Source: Flavobacteriaceae bacterium (lineage in GTDB: Bacteria > Bacteroidota > Bacteroidia > Flavobacteriales > Flavobacteriaceae). Taken from it: a stretch of DNA of 64,000 nucleotides. The position numbers and the translations under genes were made by a program. The DNA lies in NCBI GenBank assembly GCA_030148025.1, contig JASBUG010000029.1, positions 1-64,000 of the forward strand, read 5' to 3'. This document shows positions 1 to 9,077 of this stretch, one piece after another. Every line of letters begins with the position of its first letter. Positions within the stretch are counted from its first letter, which is position 1. Under the pieces are notes generated by a model that worked only from the letters and a program-made list of their open reading frames with translations, did not search any database and was not told where the DNA came from.

Positions 1-921
1 AAGGAAAATATTTTTATTCTTACTAATGAGCGCTATAACGACCTGGTTTTCGAGCAATTACCTGATGTAACTAAGCGTCAAGTAGTTTTAGAACCCGCAA
101 TGCGTAATACGGCTCCATGTATTTTATATGCATCACTAAAAATTCAGAAAGAGAATAAAGATGCTGTAATGATTGTAGCACCTAGTGATCACTGGATTGA
201 AGATGAGCAAGCATTTACTAATAATGTGCAGCAAGCTTTTAATTTTTGTGAGAAAGAAGATGCGCTTATGACTTTAGGAATTCAGCCAACGTTTCCTAAC
301 ACTGGTTATGGATATATTGAGTATAACAAAGAAGCTACTTCAAATATTAAGGAAGTAGATCAGTTTAGGGAGAAACCAGATTACGATACTGCTAAATCAT
401 TTTTAGAGCAAGGTAATTTTTTATGGAATGCTGGAATATTTATGTGGAGTGTGACTTCTGTGGTAAAAGCGTTTCAAAATAATAGCCCTAGTTTGTTTGC
501 GTTATTTGAAAAAGGAATCGAGGTATATAATACCGATTTTGAAGATGATTTTATTCGAGATAACTATGGTAAAGCAGAGAATATTTCAGTCGATTATGCA
601 CTAATGGAAAAAAGTAATAATGTATATGTACTTCCTGCAACCTTCGATTGGAACGACCTGGGAACCTGGGGAAGTTTATACGACAAGATAGATAATGGTA
701 ATAAAGGAAACGCTATTGTAAACGCAAATGTGTTAACAAAGGATGCTTCAGGAAATATGATACGCTCTAAACAGGGAAAGATTGTAGTTGTTGAAGGTTT
801 GAACGATTATATAATTGTGGATAAAGATGAAGTTTTGCTTATCTTTCCAAAAGAAAAGGAACAAGATATTAAGAAACTACGACAAAGCGTAAGCGAAAAA
901 TTTGGAGATAAGTACGTGTAA
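1..921 (+). CDS. manC: Mannose-1-phosphate guanylyltransferase, 5' end missing
   Basis: Makes GDP-mannose from mannose-1-phosphate and GTP in the cytoplasm, feeding polysaccharide and glycan synthesis. The reading frame is open from base 1, so the start lies outside the window; the first in-frame ATG (position 100) is internal. Visible family motifs are EPAMRNTAPC near the start, the sugar-binding FREKP motif about 120 codons in, NAGIFMW, and DWNDLGTWGSLY near the C-terminus, all typical of the nucleotidyltransferase domain of ManC-type enzymes. There is no C-terminal isomerase domain, so this is the monofunctional form. The stop is 2 nt before the DUF389 gene, so the two are probably co-transcribed. 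Confidence 0.9.
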   Translation, partial: KENIFILTNERYNDLVFEQLPDVTKRQVVLEPAMRNTAPCILYASLKIQKENKDAVMIVAPSDHWIEDEQAFTNNVQQAFNFCEKEDALMTLGIQPTFPNTGYGYIEYNKEATSNIKEVDQFREKPDYDTAKSFLEQGNFLWNAGIFMWSVTSVVKAFQNNSPSLFALFEKGIEVYNTDFEDDFIRDNYGKAENISVDYALMEKSNNVYVLPATFDWNDLGTWGSLYDKIDNGNKGNAIVNANVLTKDASGNMIRSKQGKIVVVEGLNDYIIVDKDEVLLIFPKEKEQDIKKLRQSVSEKFGDKYV

Positions 922-923
922 AT

Positions 924-2402
924 ATGGAAGAAAATAAGTTCAATTTTACTGAGGAAGAAAACAAAGAGCAAGCTGTTGAGCAATCTAAAGAAGCTGTAAA
1001 GCAAGGTGCAAAAGGTTTGTGGTTAAATATAAAAACCTTTTTAGTTGAACTTTTAGATTTTAGACATGATACAGATCGTGATGCAACTATAGATGCTATA
1101 AAGGGAGATATTCCTTTTAAAGGCGCTACAGCTTGGATTTTAATATGTTCTATTTTTGTGGCTTCGGTAGGATTGAATGCGAATTCTACAGCTGTAGTGA
1201 TTGGAGCCATGTTAATTTCTCCACTAATGGGACCAATTTTAGGTGTTGGTTTGTCCATTGCTATTAATGATATTGATACGCTTAGGAAATCATTGGTAAA
1301 CTTATCAACCATGATTGTTCTTAGTTTAATAACTGCGTTTCTGTTCTTCTATTTATTTCCATTAAGTGAAGATACTTCAGAGTTGTTAGGTCGTACAAAA
1401 CCAGATATTCGTGATGTACTTATAGCCTTTTTTGGTGGTTTAGCATTAATTATCGCCAGAACTAAAAAAGGAACAATAGCTTCAGTTATTTTTGGTGTGG
1501 CTATCGCAACAGCGTTAATGCCACCTTTGTGTACTGCGGGTTATGGACTAGCTACAGCCTTAAGAGAAGATGCTGCAAGAGGATTAGAATTTGCTACTGG
1601 AGCAATGTATTTGTTTGCTATTAATACTGTATTTATAGCTTTAGCAACATTTTTAGTGCTAAAACTTTTAAGGTTTCCAATGCTTAGGTATGCTAATTCG
1701 CAAAAACGTAAGCGCATAGCTAGGTTTGCAACATTATTAGCCATTGCAGCAATGATTCCTGCAGGTTTTACATTTGTTAATGTGCTTAAGGAAAGTAGGT
1801 TTAATCATGACGCTAAAAAGTTTATCGCAACAGAATTAGAAGGGTTGCCTAATAAGAATTACATTAAGAAGAATGCGACGTACGATTACGATGCAGCTAA
1901 TGGCTCTAAAATAGAGATATCTACTTTTGGATCGGATGAAATACCGCAATCTACTATAGATGTTTTAAAGCAAAGATTTGCTTCTTATAGCTCTCTTGAA
2001 GGGGCTACACTTACCGTTAATCAGGCAACAAATAGGGTGATAAATAATCTGGAGTATATGGAAGAATTGCGTTATCGCGATTCGCTGGATCTGATGTCGC
2101 AGCAACAAAAAATAGTGTTCTTAGAAGATAAGGTGGCGCAATTATCGAAGTTAGAAAGAGATCAAATTCCGTTTACAGATATTTCTAGTGAGGCGCAGGT
2201 ATTGTTTGATAAGATATCTAAATTATCATACTCTAGAGAAGTGACTACAGATTTTAAAACCTTAGATACATTATCTGTGTTTACTATTAAATGGAACGAC
2301 TCAACGGCAACTTCTCAAAGTATTTCTGAAGACAATGTAAAATTATCGAACTGGTTAAAGCAACGATTGAGTCTTGATACCTTGATCGTTAAAAATAGAT
2401 AG
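924..2402 (+). CDS. DUF389 family membrane protein
   Basis: The function of this family is unknown. The 492-residue protein has a charged N-terminal segment of about 65 residues, then a block of hydrophobic segments (about residues 70-290) carrying the DUF389 signatures NSTAVVIGAMLISPLMGP and ATALMPPLC, then a soluble C-terminal region of about 200 residues. The ATG lies 2 nt after the upstream guanylyltransferase stop. The gene converges on the ABC ATPase gene with only 5 nt between stops and no obvious hairpin there. The family is confident from the motifs; no substrate can be proposed. Confidence 0.85.
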   Translation: MEENKFNFTEEENKEQAVEQSKEAVKQGAKGLWLNIKTFLVELLDFRHDTDRDATIDAIKGDIPFKGATAWILICSIFVASVGLNANSTAVVIGAMLISPLMGPILGVGLSIAINDIDTLRKSLVNLSTMIVLSLITAFLFFYLFPLSEDTSELLGRTKPDIRDVLIAFFGGLALIIARTKKGTIASVIFGVAIATALMPPLCTAGYGLATALREDAARGLEFATGAMYLFAINTVFIALATFLVLKLLRFPMLRYANSQKRKRIARFATLLAIAAMIPAGFTFVNVLKESRFNHDAKKFIATELEGLPNKNYIKKNATYDYDAANGSKIEISTFGSDEIPQSTIDVLKQRFASYSSLEGATLTVNQATNRVINNLEYMEELRYRDSLDLMSQQQKIVFLEDKVAQLSKLERDQIPFTDISSEAQVLFDKISKLSYSREVTTDFKTLDTLSVFTIKWNDSTATSQSISEDNVKLSNWLKQRLSLDTLIVKNR

Positions 2403-2407
2403 TTAAT

Positions 2408-3175
2408 TTATTCGTTTTCTTCTAAGTACATACGACGTACTTTTTTGAATAGTTCTGAGGAATATACAAAGTCTGTTACAGCTTTATTTTCTGTTTTAAA
2501 GATGTTGTGTTTTGATCCTTCCCATTCTTTTAAACCCAATTGAAGAAATACAATTTTTTCGCCAATCTCCATAACAGAATTCATATCGTGCGAATTTATT
2601 ACAGTGGTAATATTGTATTCGTCTGTAATCTCTTGAATTAGATTGTCGATAACCATTGCTGTTTTTGGATCTAATCCAGAGTTTGGCTCATCACAAAATA
2701 AATATTTAGGGTTGTTTACAATAGCTCTTGCAATAGCAACACGTTTTTGCATACCTCCTGAAGCTTCGCTTGGCATTTTAAAATGTGCCTCTGGAAGATT
2801 AACACGCTTTAATACAAAATCGGCACGATCTTCCATTTCACTTTTGCTCATTTTAGTGAACATACGTAATGGAAACATTACATTTTCTTGAATCGTCATA
2901 GAATCAAACAAAGCACTCCCTTGGAATACCATGCCAATTTCGGCACGAAGGTTGCGTTTTTGATCTTCTGATAATTCAGAATATATTTTACCATCATAAG
3001 AAATACTGCCTTGTTCATACGAGAACAAACCTAATAAACACTTTAAAAAAACAGTTTTTCCTGAGCCACTTTGTCCAATGACCAAACTTGTTTTTCCTTT
3101 TTCAAAAGACGTAGTAATGCCTTTTAAAATGTGAGCATCCCCAAACGATTTATGTAGATCTTTTACTTCTATCAT
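2408..3175 (-). CDS. ABC transporter ATPase, MlaF-like
   Basis: ATPase subunit of a probable Mla-type transporter that moves phospholipids between the inner and outer membranes. The 255-residue protein shows Walker A GQSGSGKT (about residues 33-40), a Q-loop region GMVFQGSALFDSM, the signature ASGGMQKR in the variant form typical of MlaF, and Walker B followed by FCDEPNSGLDP. Its start overlaps the stop of the permease gene by one base, so the two form a tight pair. An MCE-domain (MlaD) partner is not next to them in this window. The stop is 5 nt from that of the convergent DUF389 gene. Confidence 0.88.
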   Translation of the reverse strand: MIEVKDLHKSFGDAHILKGITTSFEKGKTSLVIGQSGSGKTVFLKCLLGLFSYEQGSISYDGKIYSELSEDQKRNLRAEIGMVFQGSALFDSMTIQENVMFPLRMFTKMSKSEMEDRADFVLKRVNLPEAHFKMPSEASGGMQKRVAIARAIVNNPKYLFCDEPNSGLDPKTAMVIDNLIQEITDEYNITTVINSHDMNSVMEIGEKIVFLQLGLKEWEGSKHNIFKTENKAVTDFVYSSELFKKVRRMYLEENE

Positions 3176-3912
3176 TATCCTAAAAGCATATCGGTTAAAA
3201 TATAATTCAATAAAATAATTACCACACTAGTCCAAACAAACGATGTGGTACTGGCTTTACCAACCTCTAAAGCACCACCTTTCATATAAAAACCATGGAA
3301 GGATGGGATGGTAGCAAGAATAAAAGCAAAAACAAATGTTTTAATAAAAGAGTATGTCATATGAAAACCATCAAAGTCCATTTGCACACCTAATATATAA
3401 TCTTCAAGAGTTGTGTATCCACCATAAACACAAGCGGCCATACCACCTAAAATACCTAAAAACATACCTATAGCAATAGCAAAAGGGTAAAGCATCATTG
3501 CTACTGTTTTAGGGAATACAAGATAATTTAAAGCATTAATACCCATTACTTCTAAAGCATCTATTTGTTCAGTAACACGCATGGTTCCAATACTGGAAGT
3601 GATAAAAGATCCAACTTTACCAGCCATAATAATAGAGGTGAATGTTGGTGCAAATTCTAAAATAACAGATTGTCTTGTGGCAAAACCAACTAGATATTTT
3701 GGGATTAAAGGGTTGCTAATATTTAAAGCGGTTTGAATGGTAATTACACCACCTACAAAAAACGAAATAAAAGCAACAATACCTAAAGAACCTATTACAA
3801 GGTCGTCAATGTCTTTCAATATCAATCCTTTCATTACCGACCATTTGGTTGGCTTACGAAACATCTCCTTGATCATTAAAAAATAAAGGCCAATATTATT
3901 AAGGTATGTCAT
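3175..3912 (-). CDS. ABC transporter permease, MlaE-like
   Basis: Inner-membrane permease partner of the adjacent ATPase, 245 residues with about five hydrophobic segments. The features are those of MlaE/YrbE permeases: an amphipathic N-terminus, the stretch LEFAPTFTSIIMAGKVGS in the middle, and RVTEQIDALEVMGINAL, which is a family hallmark. It is the first gene of a two-gene minus-strand operon with a 1-nt overlap. It is divergent from pafA across a 111-nt AT-rich gap that must hold both promoters. The lipid-transport role is inferred from the family. Confidence 0.87.
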   Translation of the reverse strand: MTYLNNIGLYFLMIKEMFRKPTKWSVMKGLILKDIDDLVIGSLGIVAFISFFVGGVITIQTALNISNPLIPKYLVGFATRQSVILEFAPTFTSIIMAGKVGSFITSSIGTMRVTEQIDALEVMGINALNYLVFPKTVAMMLYPFAIAIGMFLGILGGMAACVYGGYTTLEDYILGVQMDFDGFHMTYSFIKTFVFAFILATIPSFHGFYMKGGALEVGKASTTSFVWTSVVIILLNYILTDMLLG

Positions 3913-3991
3913 ATATATTTAAGTTACTGCTAAAGTAAAAAAATACTACTATTATTTAATGATTAATTAAAATAAGAATCACTAAAAACCG

Positions 3992-3999
3992 TATTTTTG
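3992..3999 (+). promoter_or_regulatory. Candidate -7 box for pafA
   Basis: TATTTTTG fits the Bacteroidetes -7 consensus TAnnTTTG and lies 24 nt before the pafA ATG. No convincing TTTG-type -33 element is seen at the usual distance, so this rests on one half of the promoter only. Confidence 0.35.
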
Positions 4000-4023
4000 G
4001 TTTCTTAATTAATTTTTACAAAA

Positions 4024-5676
4024 ATGAAGAAATTTCTGTTATCTATTATTGCTGTTACGTTAAGTTTTAATTGTTTGTCTCAAAGCAGTGCTCCTATTGC
4101 TGAATCAACAAATAATCAGCCTAAATTGGTAGTTGGTATTGTTGTAGACCAAATGAGGTATGAATATTTAACAAGATTTCAACATAGATTTGGAGATGGT
4201 GGGTTTATGAGAATGATTAATGATGGCTTTAATTGTAAAAACAACCATTTTAATTATATCCCAACTTATACTGGTCCAGGTCATGCCTCGGTTTATACCG
4301 GAACAACACCTAAGTATCATGGAGTAATTGCAAATAATTGGTATGATAAAGAAGTGAAAAAGAGTGTGTATTGTGCAGGAGACGATGCCATGAATTCATT
4401 AGGAACTAATAGTAGTGCTGGAAAGATGTCGCCACATAGAATGAAAACTACCACGTTTGCAGATGAGAACAGGTTATTTACTCAAATGAAAGGAAAAACA
4501 ATTGGTATTTCTATAAAAGATAGAGGTGCGATTTTACCAGCAGGACATACGGCTAATGCTGCTTATTGGTTTCAAGGGAAAGATGAAGGGAATTGGGTTT
4601 CAAGCTCGTTTTATATGGATGCGCTGCCAAAATGGGTTCAAGAGTTTAATAAGAAAAAGAGTGTAGATAAATATTTAACTACATGGAATACATTATATAA
4701 TATCGATACATATACTGAAAGTGGCGATGATTTAAATGAATTTGAAGGTGGTTTTAAAGGGAAAGAAACAGCAACGTTTCCTTATGATCTTGCAAAATTG
4801 AAGGATCAGAATATGGGCTACGATATTTTAAAAGCGACGGCATTTGGTAATACTATTGTAACAGATTTTGCTTTAGCTGCCATTGATGCTGAAGGATTAG
4901 GCGCCGATGCTGTTACAGATGTGTTGGCAGTTAGTTTTTCAAGTCCAGATTACGTAGGTCATAATTTTGGCGTGAATTCTAAAGAGGTGCAAGATACTTA
5001 CCTGCGTTTAGATCTTGAGCTTGAGCGTTTATTTAAGGCTTTGGATGCAAAAGTTGGGAAAGGAGAGTATACTGTATTTTTAACTGCAGATCATGGGGCT
5101 GTTCATGTACCAGCGTATTTAAAAAGTGTTAAAATTCCAGCAGGTTTGGTAGATTCAAAGAAAACCAAAGCACAGTTTACTGAGTTTCTAACTAAGAAAT
5201 ATGGATCTGCAGATTTAGTTGAAAATGTTAGCAATAATCAAGTGTTTTTAGATCGACAAAAAATAGCGAGTATGGGACTTGAACTAGCAGATGTTCAAGA
5301 GGCTATTGTAAATGAAATAATTGCTTACGAAAACATAGATAAGGCCTATACTGCTAAAACAATGACTAATGGCGGGTTTAATGACGGTGTAGAAAAATTA
5401 TTGCAAAATGGCTATAATCAAAAACGATCGGGTGATGTGATATACGTTTATGATCCAGCATTTATTTCATATAGTAAAACTGGTTCTACACACGGAAGTG
5501 GTTTTAACTATGATACCCAGGTGCCATTATTATTCTACGGAAAAGGAATAAATCAAGGTAGTACTTTAAAGCGAACAAGAATTATTGATATAGCACCTAC
5601 AATGTCGGCATTATTAGGGACAAGTTTTCCAAGTGGAACAACCGGATTGCCTTTGGAGTTTGTGTTAAAGAATTAA
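4024..5676 (+). CDS. pafA: PafA-type alkaline phosphatase
   Basis: Secreted phosphate-monoester hydrolase of the alkaline phosphatase superfamily, used by Bacteroidetes to release phosphate outside the cytoplasm. The 550-residue product starts with a signal peptide ending near residue 19 (SFNCLSQ). The nucleophile is probably Thr83 in TYTGPGHAS. An Asn follows in VIANNWYD, and the Lys/Arg pair of SIKDRGAI (K165, R167) corresponds to the pair that distinguishes PafA from E. coli PhoA. Metal ligands are visible in [18 protein letters not shown] and the C-terminal STHGSG. Length and motifs match the family. The stop overlaps the convergent yihA stop by 4 nt. Confidence 0.9.
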   Translation: MKKFLLSIIAVTLSFNCLSQSSAPIAESTNNQPKLVVGIVVDQMRYEYLTRFQHRFGDGGFMRMINDGFNCKNNHFNYIPTYTGPGHASVYTGTTPKYHGVIANNWYDKEVKKSVYCAGDDAMNSLGTNSSAGKMSPHRMKTTTFADENRLFTQMKGKTIGISIKDRGAILPAGHTANAAYWFQGKDEGNWVSSSFYMDALPKWVQEFNKKKSVDKYLTTWNTLYNIDTYTESGDDLNEFEGGFKGKETATFPYDLAKLKDQNMGYDILKATAFGNTIVTDFALAAIDAEGLGADAVTDVLAVSFSSPDYVGHNFGVNSKEVQDTYLRLDLELERLFKALDAKVGKGEYTVFLTADHGAVHVPAYLKSVKIPAGLVDSKKTKAQFTEFLTKKYGSADLVENVSNNQVFLDRQKIASMGLELADVQEAIVNEIIAYENIDKAYTAKTMTNGGFNDGVEKLLQNGYNQKRSGDVIYVYDPAFISYSKTGSTHGSGFNYDTQVPLLFYGKGINQGSTLKRTRIIDIAPTMSALLGTSFPSGTTGLPLEFVLKN

Positions 5677-6275
5677 TTCTTAATATCGTTGTTGATCGCC
5701 TCGATATAATCTAGTAAATCGTCTTTTCCAATCTTTTTAGAAGATGAGGTAACGAAGTAATTAGGCATTTCTTCCCAGGTCTCCAGTAAGATTTCTTTGT
5801 AAGACGCAACATGGTTTTCAATAGCCTTTGGTTTTAGCTTATCTGCCTTTGTAAAAATGATAGAAAAAGGAATCATATTTTCGCCTAACCATTGCATAAA
5901 CTCTAGATCTATCGGTTGAGGTTTGTGCCTTATGTCTACTAATACAAAAGCCGAAACTAGTTGCTTCCTTTTTTCAAAATAAGCTGTGATAAATTTTTGA
6001 AATACTTTTTTTGTAGATTTAGAAACACGAGCGTATCCATATCCAGGTAAATCTACTAAATACCAGTTTTTATTGATTATAAAATGATTGATAAGCTGTG
6101 TTTTTCCTGGGCGACCTGAAGTTTTTGCTAAACTCTTCCTGTCTGTTAACATGTTGATGAGAGAAGATTTACCAACGTTACTTCTTCCAATAAAGGCATA
6201 TTCAGGAAGATTGTTAGATGGGCATTTAGACACATCTTGGTTGCTTACAACAAATTCAGCTGATTTTATTTTCAT
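5673..6275 (-). CDS. yihA: Ribosome-assembly GTPase YihA/YsxC
   Basis: Small TRAFAC-class GTPase required for late assembly of the large ribosomal subunit. The 200-residue protein has all the G motifs: G1 GRSNVGKSS (residues 30-38), a conserved Thr in the G2 region, G3 DLPGYGYA, G4 TKAD and a G5-like SSSKK. The length is normal for the family. It follows the alpha/beta hydrolase gene on the same strand with a 34-nt gap and is probably co-transcribed with it. Its 3' end overlaps the end of pafA. Confidence 0.93.
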   Translation of the reverse strand: MKIKSAEFVVSNQDVSKCPSNNLPEYAFIGRSNVGKSSLINMLTDRKSLAKTSGRPGKTQLINHFIINKNWYLVDLPGYGYARVSKSTKKVFQKFITAYFEKRKQLVSAFVLVDIRHKPQPIDLEFMQWLGENMIPFSIIFTKADKLKPKAIENHVASYKEILLETWEEMPNYFVTSSSKKIGKDDLLDYIEAINNDIKN

Positions 6276-6309
6276 GACATTTTTCCGCGAATGCGAAAAT
6301 CGATTTATA

Positions 6310-7074
6310 TTAAAAACCTCTTTCGGTTAACCACTCAAAAAGTAGTCTATTAAATTCATCTGGATGTTCCATCATGGCAGCATGACCACATTTATCGATC
6401 CAAAATAAGTCTGAATCTGGTAAAAGCTCGTGAAATTCTTCAGCTACATTAGGAGGTGTTACCGTGTCGTTTCTTCCCCAAATAATGCAAGTAGGCGTGT
6501 GCATTTTTGGAAGGTCTTTAGCCATGTTATGTCTAATGGCGCTTTTAGCAATAGCTAAGGTTTTTATAAGCTTATTCCTGTCATTAACAGTAGCATAAAC
6601 ATCATCTACAATTTCTTTGGTCGCTACAGCTGGGTCGTAAAACACTTCTTGCGCTTTTTTCTTTATCACTTCATAATCACTACGTTTTGTGTAGCCGCCA
6701 CCCATAGCACTTTCATAGAGTCCCGAACTACCAGTAATTACTAATGCTTTTACTTTTTCATGGTAAAGTTTGGTATGATAGAGTCCTATATGTCCGCCAA
6801 GAGAATTACCCAGTAAAATAACGTTGTCAAAACCTTTAAATTCAATGAATTCATAAAGGTATTTAGCAAAACTTTTAACATTAGTTTTTAGTAAAGACAT
6901 GGTGTAAATTGGTAACTCAGGAATTACAATTTTATAACCATTACTGCCAAAAAATTTGGTCACAGCATCAAAATTACTAAGGCCTCCCATGAGCCCATGT
7001 AAAATAATAATTGGAGTGCCTTCTCCTATTTCTATATAGCTGTAATTACCTTCCTTTTTTAAGTTGTGAGTCAT
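6310..7074 (-). CDS. Alpha/beta hydrolase
   Basis: A 254-residue cytoplasmic hydrolase of the alpha/beta fold, substrate unknown. The N-terminal oxyanion motif LHGLMGG (about residues 25-31), the nucleophile elbow GNSLGG with Ser91, the acid in [10 protein letters not shown] (Asp203) and His231 in [10 protein letters not shown] form a complete catalytic triad. It has no signal peptide. It leads a two-gene minus-strand unit with yihA and is divergent from the dcw cluster. An annotation more specific than esterase/hydrolase would be speculative. Confidence 0.85.
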   Translation of the reverse strand: MTHNLKKEGNYSYIEIGEGTPIIILHGLMGGLSNFDAVTKFFGSNGYKIVIPELPIYTMSLLKTNVKSFAKYLYEFIEFKGFDNVILLGNSLGGHIGLYHTKLYHEKVKALVITGSSGLYESAMGGGYTKRSDYEVIKKKAQEVFYDPAVATKEIVDDVYATVNDRNKLIKTLAIAKSAIRHNMAKDLPKMHTPTCIIWGRNDTVTPPNVAEEFHELLPDSDLFWIDKCGHAAMMEHPDEFNRLLFEWLTERGF

Positions 7075-7323
7075 GTTTTACTTACGGTTTCTCTCAGTAG
7101 CAAATCTACACAAATTTATTTTAAGATAAAGCAATGCTCATAAACAAAATCTATGGAAAAAAAGCAATGAAATTAAGGCTTTTTAAATGTGGTAAAAAGG
7201 AGTTTTAAACAGCGATTGTTAATTATTAAATGGCAATTGTAACTATTTGATTTTCAACATGCGTTTTGTCGTTTAAATGTGTTTTTTGACGATTTATACT
7301 GTTTTTGGTAGAATTTTATTAAC

Positions 7324-7350
7324 AAAGTGGGTGAAAGTGGTAAAAAGTGG
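7324..7350 (+). promoter_or_regulatory. Three MraZ boxes upstream of the dcw cluster
   Basis: AAAGTGG occurs three times, at 7324-7330, 7334-7340 and 7344-7350, with an exact 10-nt period so that all copies face the same side of the helix. MraZ proteins are known to bind short GTG-containing direct repeats with this spacing ahead of their own operon. The boxes lie just upstream of the candidate -7 box, where bound MraZ would repress. The rest of the 326-nt gap from 7075 shows no gene. Confidence 0.8.
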
Positions 7351-7362
7351 TAGAATTTTTAT

Positions 7363-7370
7363 TAGATTTG
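7363..7370 (+). promoter_or_regulatory. Candidate -7 box of the mraZ promoter
   Basis: TAGATTTG matches TAnnTTTG and lies 31 nt before the mraZ TTG start. The position expected for the -33 element falls inside the MraZ boxes and has no good TTTG, consistent with a weak, repressible promoter. Confidence 0.5.
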
Positions 7371-7400
7371 AATCTTATACGGTTAAACTGTTTGTAAAAC

Positions 7401-7865
7401 TTGATTTCATTAATAGGAACATACGAATGTAAGATTGATGCTAAGGGTAGAATGATGATGCCTTCAGCGTTAAAAAAACAGCTTGCTTCAACATTGCAAA
7501 AAGGCTTTGTGTTGAAACGTGCTGTGTTTCAGCCTTGTTTGGAATTGTATCCTATGGAGGAATGGGAGGTGTTAATGCAAAAGGTAAACAAGTTAAATAG
7601 GTTTAAGAAAAAGAATAACGACTTCATTCGTCGTTTTACAGCAGGTGTAAAGTTTGTTGAATTGGATGCTTCTGGCAGACTATTGGTGTCTAAAGATTTG
7701 ATCTCTTTTGCAGATATTTCTAAAGATGTTGTGGTCTCTTCTGTTGGTAGTATTATGGAAGTTTGGGATAAAGATAAATATGAGAAGGCTATAGATGATG
7801 CAGTTGTTGATTTTGCAGATCTGGCTGAAGAAGTAATGGGAGGAGATGAAGATGGAGTATCATAA
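7401..7865 (+). CDS. mraZ: Transcriptional regulator MraZ
   Basis: First gene of the division and cell-wall cluster. MraZ is a ring-forming DNA-binding protein that controls its own operon. The 154-residue product has two SpoVT/AbrB-like halves: IGTYECKIDAKGRMMMPSAL near the N-terminus and VKFVELDASGRLLVSKDL around residues 90-107. The start is a TTG, chosen because the family begins with an M-I-x-L-I-G-T-Y segment and no ATG is available there. The three repeats at 7324-7350 are its likely binding site. It overlaps rsmH. Confidence 0.92.
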   Translation: MISLIGTYECKIDAKGRMMMPSALKKQLASTLQKGFVLKRAVFQPCLELYPMEEWEVLMQKVNKLNRFKKKNNDFIRRFTAGVKFVELDASGRLLVSKDLISFADISKDVVVSSVGSIMEVWDKDKYEKAIDDAVVDFADLAEEVMGGDEDGVS

Positions 7866-8748
7866 TCCAGTATTGCTAAAAGAAACGGTTGACGGTTTAA
7901 ATATTAAAGAGGATGGGACGTATGTAGATGTGACATTTGGAGGAGGTGGTCATAGTAGAGAAATTTTAAATCGCTTAGGTAAACAAGGAAGGTTGATAGC
8001 TTTCGATCAAGATCAAGACGCTCTTTTAAATAAAATTGATGATAGCAGATTTACGCTAATAAATGAAAACTTCAGATACGTGAAGAGGTTTCTGAGGTTT
8101 CATGGCGTAAAGAAAGTTGATGGAATTTTGGCAGATTTTGGTGTGTCATCACATCAGTTTGATAAGCCTGAGCGTGGGTTTTCTATTCGCTTTGATGCCA
8201 ATTTGGATATGCGAATGAATCAAGAAGATGAGTTGTCTGCATTTCATGTGGTAAACGACTATGATGAAGAGCAGCTTAAAAAGATGTTTTATGAATATGG
8301 AGAGTTAAGGCAGGCACCAGCTATCGCTAGAACAATTGTAGCGGCTCGTCAAGAAGATAATATTAAAACATCAGAACAGTTAAAAACAGTTTTAAAAAAA
8401 TATTTACCACCAAGAAAAGAAAATAAGATTCTGGCTCAAATTTATCAAGCGATAAGAATTGAGGTAAATCAGGAGATAGAGGCTTTAAAGGAATTTTTAA
8501 CACAAGTTCCAGAATTATTAGATAAAGGTGGGCGTTTAAGTTTTATATCATATCACTCGTTAGAGGATAGATTGGTGAAGCGTTTTATAAGAAATGGAAT
8601 GTTTGAAGGAGAGCCGGAGAAAGATGTGTTTGGAAATGTAGAAGTACCTCTGAAAAAAATTGGAAAACTAATAATTCCTACTCAGGAGGAAATAGCAATA
8701 AATAATCGAGCTCGAAGTGCAAAGCTAAGAGTGGCTGAAAAATTATAA
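7852..8748 (+). CDS. rsmH: 16S rRNA (cytosine-1402-N4)-methyltransferase RsmH
   Basis: Methylates N4 of C1402 in the ribosomal P site using S-adenosylmethionine. The SAM-binding loop VDVTFGGGGHS is near the N-terminus, followed by DFGVSSHQ and SYHSLEDRLVK, all RsmH hallmarks. An ATG at 7846 would add two residues. The ATG at 7852 is preferred because it gives the usual MEYHNPVLL start and places a GGAGG sequence (7838-7842) at normal spacing. The start lies inside mraZ, and the stop overlaps the ftsL-like gene by one base. Confidence 0.93.
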   Translation: MEYHNPVLLKETVDGLNIKEDGTYVDVTFGGGGHSREILNRLGKQGRLIAFDQDQDALLNKIDDSRFTLINENFRYVKRFLRFHGVKKVDGILADFGVSSHQFDKPERGFSIRFDANLDMRMNQEDELSAFHVVNDYDEEQLKKMFYEYGELRQAPAIARTIVAARQEDNIKTSEQLKTVLKKYLPPRKENKILAQIYQAIRIEVNQEIEALKEFLTQVPELLDKGGRLSFISYHSLEDRLVKRFIRNGMFEGEPEKDVFGNVEVPLKKIGKLIIPTQEEIAINNRARSAKLRVAEKL

Positions 8749-9068
8749 TGGCGAAAAGAAGTATACATAATATTTTGAAGGGAACTTTCTTGATAAGTGA
8801 AGATTCCTTTAAGAATTGGAGAATGATCATCTTTTTGTCTTTGTTGGCTGTTATTATGATTGGAAGCTCTCATAGTGCAGATAGGAAAGTGCATGAAATA
8901 GCGAGTTTGAATGAAGAAGTAAAAGAGTATCGATCTCAGTTTATTGATGGACGATCCATATTGATGGAGTTGAAAATGGAATCGACTATTAGGGGGAAGC
9001 TAAAAGATAAGGAGGTCTTGCCGTCTGTAGAGCCTCCAATAAAGGTAAAGGTTAAATCACAAAAATAA
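8748..9068 (+). CDS. ftsL: FtsL-like division protein
   Basis: Short bitopic membrane protein of 106 residues: a basic cytoplasmic N-terminus, one hydrophobic segment (about residues 26-43, IIFLSLLAVIMIG), then a periplasmic part with heptad-like spacing (about residues 48-90) typical of FtsL coiled coils. FtsL joins FtsQ and the FtsI/FtsW synthase in the divisome. Sequence conservation in this family is poor, so the call rests on size, topology and position between rsmH and ftsI. Its ATG overlaps the rsmH stop. Confidence 0.75.
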   Translation: MAKRSIHNILKGTFLISEDSFKNWRMIIFLSLLAVIMIGSSHSADRKVHEIASLNEEVKEYRSQFIDGRSILMELKMESTIRGKLKDKEVLPSVEPPIKVKVKSQK

Positions 9069-9077
9069 AGTTCGGTC

